In this document: positions 1-6,435 of the stretch, one piece after another
Layout: the number at the start of each line of letters is the position of its first letter
Position numbering within the stretch: the first letter of the stretch is position 1
Assembly: GCA_945901215.1 (NCBI GenBank)
Contig: CAMDKE010000076.1
Span: forward strand, 1-10,148
Origin: Comamonas sp. lk
Lineage (GTDB): Bacteria > Pseudomonadota > Gammaproteobacteria > Burkholderiales > Burkholderiaceae_C
Reading direction: 5' to 3'
DNA: 10,148 bases
Translations under genes and position numbers: made by a program
The notes under the pieces: model-generated
What the model saw: the letters and a program-made list of their open reading frames with translations, nothing else
What the model was told of the DNA's origin: nothing
The model's database searches: none

Positions 1-758
1 ACCTCAAGGGTGACGATGCCCGCGCCGCTTTTGTGAAGAAATTTAAAGAAGTGCAGCGCCTTAAAACGCAGTTGGACCAATACACCGACCTCACCCCAGG
101 CGACGCCGCTGCCATCGAGCACATCTTGCCCAGCGAAGTTCAGCAAGGCTTCAAAGGTGTTTACATCGAAACCGCGCAGCGCCTCAAAGCGCTGCAAGAC
201 AAAACCGGCAAAGGCGAAGGTGGCGGCACCACCGACGAGGTAGACCAGCTCGACTTTGAATTCGTGCTCTTTGCCAGCGCCGTCATTGACTACGACTACA
301 TCGTGGGCCTCATGTCGCGCTTCTCTAGCCAAGCGCCGGGCAAGCAAAAGATGAGCCGCGAAGAACTGATCGGTCTCATCAGTGCCGACGCCAAGTTTAT
401 GAACGAGCGCGACGACATTGCCGCCTACATTGCCACCCTCAAGGTAGGCGAGGGCTTGAGCGAAGCGTCTATCCGCGACGGCTACGCCCGCTTCAAAAAA
501 GAAAAAGACAGTGCCGAGCTAACGGCTATCGCCGCCAAACACCAACTGGCCCCTGCAACCCTACAAGCCTTTGTAGACAGCACCTTGCAGCGTTTGATTC
601 TGGACAGCGACGCCCTGACCAGCCTCATGACTCCTTTGGACTTGGGTTGGAAAGCCCGCGCCCAAGCTGAAACCGCGTTGATGAAAGAGTTGACACCTTT
701 GCTCACCAGACGCGCCGGAGAGCGCGAGATTTCGGGCTTAAGGGCCTATGCAAACTGA
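1..758 (+). CDS. hsdR: Type I restriction enzyme R subunit, C-terminal part (5' end outside window)
   Basis: The reading frame is open from base 3 with no stop upstream, so this is the last 251 codons of a longer gene. HsdR is the ATP-dependent DNA translocase and endonuclease subunit of type I restriction enzymes. The motor and nuclease domains lie upstream of the window. What remains is the helical C-terminal domain that contacts the methyltransferase core. A block around visible residues 83-107 (DFEFVLFASAVIDYDYI) matches my memory of the conserved segment of EcoR124-type (IC) HsdR proteins. The gene ends in TGA at 756-758, inside the next gene, giving an 11-bp overlap and probable translational coupling. 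The hsdS and hsdM genes downstream fix the identity. A GTG at 33 can mimic a start, but the frame continues upstream in the same protein style, so it is not the real start. Confidence 0.93.
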   Translation, partial: LKGDDARAAFVKKFKEVQRLKTQLDQYTDLTPGDAAAIEHILPSEVQQGFKGVYIETAQRLKALQDKTGKGEGGGTTDEVDQLDFEFVLFASAVIDYDYIVGLMSRFSSQAPGKQKMSREELIGLISADAKFMNERDDIAAYIATLKVGEGLSEASIRDGYARFKKEKDSAELTAIAAKHQLAPATLQAFVDSTLQRLILDSDALTSLMTPLDLGWKARAQAETALMKELTPLLTRRAGEREISGLRAYAN

Positions 759-2145
759 GCCCCTGCGCGAAAACCACCGCGTTGAGCTCAAGCGCGAGCT
801 CACCCCCGAGCTCGACCTAGAAAAAGAAGTCGTCGCCTTTCTCAACAGCCACGAAGGCGGCTTTATCTTCATCGGTATCGACAAAACCGGCCAGCGTGTG
901 GGGGTGGCCGATTTGGATGGCGATATGCTCAAGGTCAAAGACCGCATCAAAAACAACATCAGCCCTTCGGCCATGGGCTTGTTTGATGTGCTCGAAGAAG
1001 AGGGCCCACCAGGCGTGCGCTGCATCAAGCTCATCGTGGCCAGCGGTAGCGAAAAACCCTATGCCAAAAAGAAATACGGCCTCAGCGAAAAAGGCTGCTT
1101 CATTCGCCTAGGCAGCGCCGCCGAGCCCATGCCCAACGCCATGATTGAGCGGCTCTTTGCCAACCGCACCCGTAACTCGATTGGCAAAATCAAAGCCCAC
1201 CGCCAAGCCCTGAGCTTTGAGCAACTGCGTATCTACTATGAAGAAAAACGCAAACCACTCGGCCAACAGTTCAAAGCCAACCTAGAGCTCACCACCGACG
1301 ACGGCGCGCTCAACTACGCCGCTTATTTGCTGGCCGATGAAAACAGCACCTCTATCAAAGTAGCCAAGTACCGCGGCCTCAATCGCGTGCACCTGATGGA
1401 GAACAACGAATACGGCCACTGCTCGCTCATCAAAGCCACCAAGGCCGTGCTCGACAAGCTGGAGATAGAGAACAAAACCGCCAGCACCATCACCCCCAAA
1501 GACCGCATTGACCGCCGCCTTTGGAACGCCGTGGCCCTGCGCGAGGCCGTGATCAACGCCATCGTCCACAACGATTACAGCCGCGAAGCGCCGCCCAAGT
1601 TTGAAATCTTTGCCGACCGCATCGAAATCACCTCGGCCTGCGCCTTGCCCGAGGGCTTGACCCCGGCTGAGTTTTTTGAGGGCTACTCTATCCCGCGCAA
1701 CAAAGAGCTGATGCGCGTGTTCAGAGACTTGGAAATGGTGGAACACCTCGGCTCGGGCCTGCCGCGCATCACCGAGTTTTATGGACCGGAGTGTTTTCGC
1801 TTCACTGAGAATTTTTTGCGCATCACCTTTGCGGCCACTGGGCCGGTGTATGAGGAAGAAGCAACAGAGCAAGTCGAGGCCCCGGTCACCCCGCAAGTCA
1901 CAGGGCAAGTCACAGGGCAAGTCACAGGGCAAGTCGAAGCCCTGCTCTTAGCCATGGGTGAAGGGTCTTGGAGCCGCAAAACATTGATGGAAAAGCTCAG
2001 CCTGAAGGGGCGAGACAACTTTGAAAAGCTGTATCTCGCTCCAGCACTGGCGGCAGGCCTGACTGAGCGCACCATCCCCGACAAACCCAACAGCCGCTTG
2101 CAGCAATACCGCCTGACCGCACAAGGAAAGGCCTTGTTGAAATGA
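748..2145 (+). CDS. AlbA_2 (Schlafen-type) domain ATP-binding protein, COG2865-like, inside the hsd operon
   Basis: This 465-residue protein has an N-terminal AlbA_2/Schlafen-type domain at about residues 8-130 (key stretch FLNSHEGGFIFIGID at 31-45). A GHKL-like ATP-binding region follows at about 255-360: the helix with REAVINAIVHNDYS (265-278) looks like the N box and GSGLPRI (335-341) like a G box. Residues 376-397 are a low-complexity linker with QVTG repeats, and about 398-465 look like a winged-helix C-terminus. Such proteins are usually annotated as predicted transcriptional regulators or ATP-binding proteins and recur in defence loci; the biochemical role is not established. ATG at 748 lies 11 bp inside the hsdR end, and TGA at 2143-2145 overlaps the hsdS ATG. 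Placement suggests co-expression with the restriction enzyme, perhaps regulating it or adding a second defence activity. That role is inference. Confidence 0.92.
   Translation: MQTEPLRENHRVELKRELTPELDLEKEVVAFLNSHEGGFIFIGIDKTGQRVGVADLDGDMLKVKDRIKNNISPSAMGLFDVLEEEGPPGVRCIKLIVASGSEKPYAKKKYGLSEKGCFIRLGSAAEPMPNAMIERLFANRTRNSIGKIKAHRQALSFEQLRIYYEEKRKPLGQQFKANLELTTDDGALNYAAYLLADENSTSIKVAKYRGLNRVHLMENNEYGHCSLIKATKAVLDKLEIENKTASTITPKDRIDRRLWNAVALREAVINAIVHNDYSREAPPKFEIFADRIEITSACALPEGLTPAEFFEGYSIPRNKELMRVFRDLEMVEHLGSGLPRITEFYGPECFRFTENFLRITFAATGPVYEEEATEQVEAPVTPQVTGQVTGQVTGQVEALLLAMGEGSWSRKTLMEKLSLKGRDNFEKLYLAPALAAGLTERTIPDKPNSRLQQYRLTAQGKALLK
1894..1935 (+). repeat. In-frame 12-bp tandem repeat (3 full copies plus half copy)
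   Basis: The unit CAAGTCACAGGG occurs three times back to back (1894-1905, 1906-1917, 1918-1929), followed by a half copy CAAGTC. It encodes Q-V-T-G repeats in the linker between the ATP-binding region and the C-terminal winged helix of the AlbA_2 protein. The copies are identical at the DNA level, which implies recent expansion or ongoing slippage. Because the unit is 12 bp, gain or loss of copies keeps the reading frame. Confidence 0.9.
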
Positions 2146-3383
2146 ATGAACAGAAAAAATTAGTGCCTAAGTTGAGATTCCCTGAGTTTCGGGAATTTCA
2201 AGCTTGGCATCCTTGTAAGCTGAGCGACGCGTGCGAGGTAAATCCATCTAGCCCGATACTTCCAGACCAATTTGTTTACATTGATCTGGAGTCAGTCGAA
2301 GCTGGAAAGCTGATAGCGAAAAAGATTGTCAAAAAAAATGAGGCCCCAAGCAGAGCCCAGAGGGTTCTAAATGAAGGTGATGTAATTTTTCAGATGGTTA
2401 GACCATATCAGCGCAACAACTTCTTTTTTCAAGAAAACGACAATTCGAGCTATGTTGCATCTACTGGATATGCGCAGCTAAGAGCAAAGGATTCGCCTGA
2501 ATTTCTGTTTCAGGTAGTTCATGTTGACGACTTCGTTGATCGAGTAATCGCGAAGTGCACAGGATCCAGCTATCCAGCTATTAACTCTTCAGACTTGGCA
2601 GAAGTGCCCCTGCTTGTTCCATCACCAAATGAGCAACAAAAAATCGCTGACTGCCTAAGTTCATTGGACGAACTGATCGCTGCGCAAGCCCGCAAAGTCG
2701 AGGCCCTCAAAACCCACAAAAAAGGGCTGATGCAACAACTCTTCCCCCGCGAAGGCGAAACCCAACCGCGTCTGCGGTTTCCTGAGTTTCAGGACGCTGG
2801 GCCATGGAAACTCCGAAAGATTGGCAGCCAGCTCGTAGAAGCTCAGAGACCAATAGCACTCTCTGATGAGGCCGAATATCGTCTCGTGACAGTCAAGCGT
2901 CGATATGGTGGGCTTGTTTCGCGGGGTGTCATGAAGGGCCGCGAGATATTAGTTAAATCCCAGTTTTTGGTGAGTATGGGAGACTTCCTCATCTCAAAAA
3001 GACAGATTGTTCACAATGCCTGTGGGCTTGTCCCGGCAGAACTGGATGGCTCTGTCGTTTCCAATGAGTATTCAGTTTTGACGCCGAAAGGTGACTGTTC
3101 GATAGATTTCTTCTCGTGGTTTGCAATGCAGCCTTCAGTTAGCGCTTCATTCATGAATTGCAGCGTTGGTATCGTGATTGAAAAAATGTTATTCAAGCTG
3201 CCGGCCTGGTTAAAACAAGAATTCCTGTTCCCGAATTTGCAAGAACAAGAGCGCATAGCGTCCTGCCTTGACACCTTCGGCGGCCTCATCACCTCCGCCA
3301 ACCAAGAACTTGACACCCTCAAGACCCACAAGAAGGGTTTGATGCAGCAGCTTTTTCCTTCGGTGGAGGCAGTTGAAGCATGA
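2142..3383 (+). CDS. hsdS: Type I restriction-modification specificity subunit S
   Basis: This 413-residue protein is the DNA-recognition subunit shared by the methyltransferase (M2S) and the restriction complex. It has the usual two-fold layout. Target recognition domain 1 covers about residues 10-160 and a central conserved helix about 163-202. Domain 2 covers about 210-362 and the C-terminal conserved helix about 367-407. The two halves echo each other: LRFPEF at 11-16 and 211-216, and LKTHKKGLMQQLFP at 189-202 and 393-406. ATG at 2142 sits in an ATGA overlap with the preceding gene, after an AGGAAAGG stretch at 2124-2131. The stop overlaps the rhuM start in another ATGA. The recognition domains look clearly more AT-rich than the conserved helices and flanking genes, as expected if they are exchanged horizontally. 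The recognised sequence cannot be read from the gene. An A8 run lies at 2331-2338. Confidence 0.97.
   Translation: MNEQKKLVPKLRFPEFREFQAWHPCKLSDACEVNPSSPILPDQFVYIDLESVEAGKLIAKKIVKKNEAPSRAQRVLNEGDVIFQMVRPYQRNNFFFQENDNSSYVASTGYAQLRAKDSPEFLFQVVHVDDFVDRVIAKCTGSSYPAINSSDLAEVPLLVPSPNEQQKIADCLSSLDELIAAQARKVEALKTHKKGLMQQLFPREGETQPRLRFPEFQDAGPWKLRKIGSQLVEAQRPIALSDEAEYRLVTVKRRYGGLVSRGVMKGREILVKSQFLVSMGDFLISKRQIVHNACGLVPAELDGSVVSNEYSVLTPKGDCSIDFFSWFAMQPSVSASFMNCSVGIVIEKMLFKLPAWLKQEFLFPNLQEQERIASCLDTFGGLITSANQELDTLKTHKKGLMQQLFPSVEAVEA
2172..2201 (+). other. Hairpin near the 5' end of hsdS
   Basis: Bases 2172-2182 (TTGAGATTCCC) can pair with 2191-2201 (GGGAATTTCAA): 11 pairs including one G-T, with an 8-base loop. 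It starts 30 nt after the hsdS start codon, so it would form in the early coding part of the mRNA. The sequence also encodes the conserved RFPEF segment, so the structure may be incidental. Confidence 0.35.
2709..2747 (+). repeat. HsdS central conserved repeat (copy 1)
   Basis: Thirteen codons encode KTHKKGLMQQLFP (residues 190-202). The same 13 residues recur exactly at 3321-3359. Ten of 13 codons differ between the copies, every time synonymously. This is the coiled-coil spacer end of the first half of HsdS. Confidence 0.85.
3321..3359 (+). repeat. HsdS C-terminal conserved repeat (copy 2)
   Basis: Second copy of the 13-residue KTHKKGLMQQLFP block (residues 394-406), closing the second half of HsdS. 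It begins 612 bp after copy 1 and is identical in protein but not in DNA. The two halves also share an exact 10-bp match, CCTGAGTTTC, at 2181-2190 and 2781-2790. Confidence 0.85.
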
Positions 3384-4381
3384 ACGATCTCATTCTCTAC
3401 ACGACCGAAGATGGCAAAAGCCAGATCAAGCTTCGTGCAGATTTGGATACGGTCTGGCTTACGCAGCTTGAGATGGCTGAGCTTTTTCAGACCACTAAGC
3501 AAAACATTGCCAAGCACCTGAAAGCCATTTTTTCTGAGCAAGAACTTGACCCAAATTCAGTTGTCAACCAACAGTTGACAACTGCCTCCGATGGCAAAAA
3601 CTACCGTGTAGGGCACTACAACCTAGATGCAATCTTGGCCGTAGGCTACCGGGTGCGTTCACCCCGTGGCGTGCAGTTCCGTCGCTGGGCCAGCACGGTG
3701 CTCAAGGAGTTCCTGACCAAGGGCTTTGTGATGGACGATGAGCGGTTGAAAAACCCCGATGGCCGCCCAGACTACTTTGACGAGATGCTGGCCCGCATCC
3801 GCGACATTCGGGCCTCAGAGAAGCGCTTTTACCAAAAGGTGCGCGACTTGTTTGCGCTGAGCAGCGATTACGACAAGACAGACCAAGCCACCCAACAGTT
3901 TTTTGCAAACGTGCAAAACATGCTGCTTTATGCGGTGACGCAAAAGACGGCCGCAGAGCTGATCACCGCCCGAGCCAATGCGAACGACCCCAACTTTGGT
4001 CTTTTGCATTGGAAAGGGGCGCAGGCGCGCAAGCAAGACATTGTGGTCGCCAAGAATTATTTGACCGAAGACGAGATCGACACCCTGAACCGGCTGGTGG
4101 TGATCTTTTTAGAAACTGCAGAGCTGCGCACCAAAAACCGCCAAGAGATTCGCATGGCCTTTTGGCAGAAAAACGTGGAGAAGATCATCAGCTCCAACGG
4201 CTTTACGGTGCTTACCCATGTGGGCAAGATTAGCCACACTCGCATGGAGCAGCAGATAGAGCCATTGTTCATGGACTTTGACCAGCGCCGTAAACAGCAA
4301 GAGGCAGCACAGGCCGATAGCCAAGATGAAGCCAACCTGAAGGCGCTGGAATATAGTCTGAAAAACCGAACTAAGACATGA
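3380..4381 (+). CDS. rhuM: RhuM-family protein (virulence RhuM family) between hsdS and hsdM
   Basis: This 333-residue protein belongs to the RhuM family, named from a Salmonella pathogenicity-island gene and often found inside type I R-M operons; its biochemical function is unknown. Residues about 22-52 (VWLTQLEMAELFQTTKQNI...) form a clear helix-turn-helix-like segment. Residues 60-115 carry the family-typical stretch with TTASDGKNY, HYNLDAILAVGYRVRS and RGVQFRRWAS. The C-terminal part (about 190-300) includes NDPNFGLLHWKG and ends in a charged, Gln-rich tail. ATG at 3380 lies in an ATGA overlap with hsdS, with GGAGG at 3365-3369, 10 nt upstream. A perfect 11-bp inverted repeat falls within codons 60-69. 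The tight overlap implies co-translation with hsdS. A DNA-binding or regulatory role is plausible from the N-terminus but unproven. Confidence 0.93.
   Translation: MNDLILYTTEDGKSQIKLRADLDTVWLTQLEMAELFQTTKQNIAKHLKAIFSEQELDPNSVVNQQLTTASDGKNYRVGHYNLDAILAVGYRVRSPRGVQFRRWASTVLKEFLTKGFVMDDERLKNPDGRPDYFDEMLARIRDIRASEKRFYQKVRDLFALSSDYDKTDQATQQFFANVQNMLLYAVTQKTAAELITARANANDPNFGLLHWKGAQARKQDIVVAKNYLTEDEIDTLNRLVVIFLETAELRTKNRQEIRMAFWQKNVEKIISSNGFTVLTHVGKISHTRMEQQIEPLFMDFDQRRKQQEAAQADSQDEANLKALEYSLKNRTKT
3558..3584. repeat. Perfect 11-bp inverted repeat inside rhuM
   Basis: CAGTTGTCAAC (3558-3568), a 5-base spacer CAACA, then GTTGACAACTG (3574-3584). The arms are perfectly complementary over 11 bp. It can form a stable mRNA hairpin or serve as a dyad binding site. 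It lies in codons for N-S-V-V-N-Q-Q-L-T-T-A, a family-typical segment, so coding constraint may explain part of it. No T-run follows, so it is not a standard terminator. Confidence 0.9.
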
Positions 4382-4446
4382 CGCTGCGCATCTCAAAATC
4401 AACCATGTCGATTTGGCACGCAGTGCGTTCCGAATCTACGTTGTAA
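4378..4446 (+). CDS. Possible 22-codon mini-ORF linking rhuM and hsdM
   Basis: ATG at 4378-4380 overlaps the rhuM stop (ATGA, 4378-4381). The frame runs 22 codons (begins MTLRISKST) to TAA at 4444-4446, just 7 nt before the hsdM ATG at 4454. It fills the only real gap in the operon. I do not recognise the peptide. It could be a coupling or leader ORF that carries terminating ribosomes to hsdM, which otherwise lacks a clear Shine-Dalgarno sequence. It could equally be chance, since a 22-codon ORF is not statistically remarkable. Confidence 0.25.
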   Translation: MTLRISKSTMSIWHAVRSESTL

Positions 4447-4453
4447 AGACACC

Positions 4454-6061
4454 ATGACAGAACACAACCAAAAACAACTGGGCAAAACGCTGTGGGCCAT
4501 TGCCGACCAACTGCGCGGCTCGATGGACGCAGACGACTTTCGCGACTACATGCTGTCGTTCCTTTTCTTGCGCTACCTGTCTGACAACTACGAGGTCGCC
4601 GCCCAAAAAGAGCTGGGCGCTGATTACCCCAAGGTAGACGCTGAGGCCAAGCAAGTGCCGCTGGCGGTTTGGTATGCCGCCAACGCCGCCGACGTCCCTG
4701 CGTTTGAAAAGCAAATGCGCCGCAAGGTGCATTACGTCATTCAGCCTGCGCACTTGTGGAGCAGCGTGGCCCAAATGGCCCGCACGCAGAACGGCGAGTT
4801 GCTAAACATGCTGCAAGCTGGCTTCAAGTACATCGAAAACGAATCGTTCGAGAGCACGTTTGCAGGCCTGTTCTCTGAGATTGATTTGGGCTCATCCAAA
4901 CTGGGCAAGGGTTACAGCGAGCGCAATGCCGTGCTGTGCACCATCATTCAAAAAATTGCCGAAGGCTTGGCCGACTTTTCGACCAACATTGATGCACTGG
5001 GCGACGCATACGAGTACTTGATTGGCCAGTTCGCGGCAGGCTCGGGCAAAAAGGCGGGCGAGTTCTACACACCGCAGCAAATTTCAGACATCTTGTCCAC
5101 CATCGTCACGCTAGATAGCCAAGAGCCCAAAACCGGGCACAAGCAGCGGCTAGAGAGCGTGATGGACTTTGCCTGTGGCTCGGGCTCGCTGCTGTTGAAC
5201 GTGCGCAAACGCATGGGGCCGTACGGCATTGGCAAGATTTACGGCCAAGAGAAAAACATCACCACCTACAACTTGGCACGCATGAATATGCTGCTGCATG
5301 GGGTGAAAGACACCGAGTTTGAAATCTTCCACGGCGACACACTCACCAACGAATGGGACAAACTGCGCGAACTAAACCCAGCCAAAAAGCCATCGTTCGA
5401 TGCCATCGTGGCCAACCCACCCTTTAGCCTGCGCTGGGATACCAGCGAGGCCATGGCCGACGATGTCCGCTTTAAAAACCATGGCTTGGCCCCTAAGTCG
5501 GCCGCAGACTTTGCCTTTTTGCTTCACGGATTTCACTTCCTCAAAGACGAGGGCGTGATGGCCATCATCTTGCCGCACGGCGTGTTGTTCAGGGGCGGCG
5601 CTGAAGAGCGCATTCGCAAGAAGCTGCTTCTGGATGGGCACATCGACACCGTGATTGGCCTGCCGTCGAACCTGTTTTATTCCACCGGCATTCCGGTGTG
5701 CATCTTGGTGCTAAAGAAGTGTAAAAAGCCGGACGATGTGTTGTTCATCAACGCGGCTGAGCAATTTGACAAGGGCAAGCGCCAGAACCAGTTGAGCGAA
5801 GCGCACATTGCGAAGATCATCAAAACCTACCAGTTCCGCGATGAAGAGGCGCGTTATTCACGTCGCGTGGAGATGGCCGAGATAGAAAAAAACGACTTCA
5901 ACCTCAACATTTCGCGCTACATCAGCACCGCGGTGGCAGACGCTGAGATTGATTTGGCTGCAACGCACCTGCAGCTAGTCAGCATTGATGCGGACATCAA
6001 GGCGGCCAAGGACAAGCACAACGCCTTTTTGAAAGAGCTGGGACTAAGCCCGCTGCCCTAA
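4454..6061 (+). CDS. hsdM: Type I restriction-modification DNA methyltransferase subunit M
   Basis: This 535-residue protein is the N6-adenine methyltransferase subunit, which with HsdS methylates the target on each strand using S-adenosylmethionine. Residues 1-150 are the N-terminal helical domain (LWAIADQLRGSMDADDFRDY). GEFYTPQQI at 202-210 is the family-typical entry to the catalytic domain. Motif I is DFACGSGS at 238-245 and motif IV is NPPF at 321-324, the adenine methylase signature. Length and the motifs GQEKNITTYNLARMNM and APKSAADFAFLLH resemble EcoR124-type (IC) HsdM. Motif I has Phe where many type I enzymes have Pro. hsdM is last in the operon, behind hsdR and hsdS. I see only weak promoter-like matches in the 72 bp before it, and no good ribosome-binding site, so reinitiation from upstream translation is likely. 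Confidence 0.97.
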   Translation: MTEHNQKQLGKTLWAIADQLRGSMDADDFRDYMLSFLFLRYLSDNYEVAAQKELGADYPKVDAEAKQVPLAVWYAANAADVPAFEKQMRRKVHYVIQPAHLWSSVAQMARTQNGELLNMLQAGFKYIENESFESTFAGLFSEIDLGSSKLGKGYSERNAVLCTIIQKIAEGLADFSTNIDALGDAYEYLIGQFAAGSGKKAGEFYTPQQISDILSTIVTLDSQEPKTGHKQRLESVMDFACGSGSLLLNVRKRMGPYGIGKIYGQEKNITTYNLARMNMLLHGVKDTEFEIFHGDTLTNEWDKLRELNPAKKPSFDAIVANPPFSLRWDTSEAMADDVRFKNHGLAPKSAADFAFLLHGFHFLKDEGVMAIILPHGVLFRGGAEERIRKKLLLDGHIDTVIGLPSNLFYSTGIPVCILVLKKCKKPDDVLFINAAEQFDKGKRQNQLSEAHIAKIIKTYQFRDEEARYSRRVEMAEIEKNDFNLNISRYISTAVADAEIDLAATHLQLVSIDADIKAAKDKHNAFLKELGLSPLP

Positions 6062-6111
6062 ACGGGCTCGAACAGCCCCGAGCATTGCCAGCGACGCGCT
6101 AAAGGTCTGCC

Positions 6112-6333
6112 TCAGGCCTGCAGCGGTTCTTCATTCAGCGCGATCGCATTGCCCATATTCAGCAAAATCGGCCGCCCGTCAGGCGTATTGAGCGGCACCA
6201 CGCGCGCGCCTTGACTGCCGTTGGCGGGCAAGAGCGCGCACAGCGTGGGGCTGCTGCGCAGCTCGCCGTTGAGATGCACTTCCAGGTCGGCGATGACGAG
6301 GGTGATGTCGGACAGGATGGTTTTAACGCGCAT
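6112..6333 (-). CDS. Small hypothetical protein, 73 aa
   Basis: The ORF starts MRVKTILSDITLVIADLEVHLNG and is soluble-looking, with no membrane segment or signal peptide. I do not recognise the family. Support for it being real: AAGGA lies 8 nt upstream of the ATG on the minus strand, the composition is ordinary protein-like, and it fits the space between hsdM (convergent, 50 bp away) and the SIMPL gene, with the same orientation as the latter. Against: it is short and has no recognised homologue. It is a single ORF in the transition zone between the R-M operon and the flanking genes. Confidence 0.45.
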   Translation of the reverse strand: MRVKTILSDITLVIADLEVHLNGELRSSPTLCALLPANGSQGARVVPLNTPDGRPILLNMGNAIALNEEPLQA

Positions 6334-6435
6334 GGCTTTGGTCCTTGTTGGCTAGGTCAGGGGTTGCAGGGGCAGAGGGGGGTGGCGCAGTATCGCGCGC
6401 CCACAAGGTGACGGCACTGCCTTGCAGCGGTTGCA

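Noticed and set aside
33..35. GTG at 33 as the start of a complete short gene
   Set aside because: The frame is open to the window edge and the residues before it fit the same HsdR C-terminal domain.
1282..1932. 216-codon minus-strand ORF opposite the AlbA_2 gene
   Set aside because: It lies wholly inside a well-supported gene, includes a translated repeat (PCDLPCDL) that mirrors the tandem repeat, and has no recognisable domain. It is a GC-driven shadow frame.
1885..1940. Tandem repeats as a possible CRISPR array
   Set aside because: The 12-bp units have no spacers and keep a protein frame; they are a coding repeat.
4412..4442. Promoter for hsdM (TTGGCA at 4413, TACGTT at 4437)
   Set aside because: Spacing is 18 and the -10 match is only 3 of 6, so it cannot be told from chance.
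6064..6083. Terminator between hsdM and the convergent ORF
   Set aside because: Only 5-bp stems (GCTCG/CGAGC or GGGCT/AGCCC) that exclude each other, and no T-run.
6120..6432. Ten-base direct repeat TGCAGCGGTT (6119-6128 and 6423-6432) as an attachment site
   Set aside because: It is too short, flanks no integrase or tRNA, and encloses only the 73-aa ORF.
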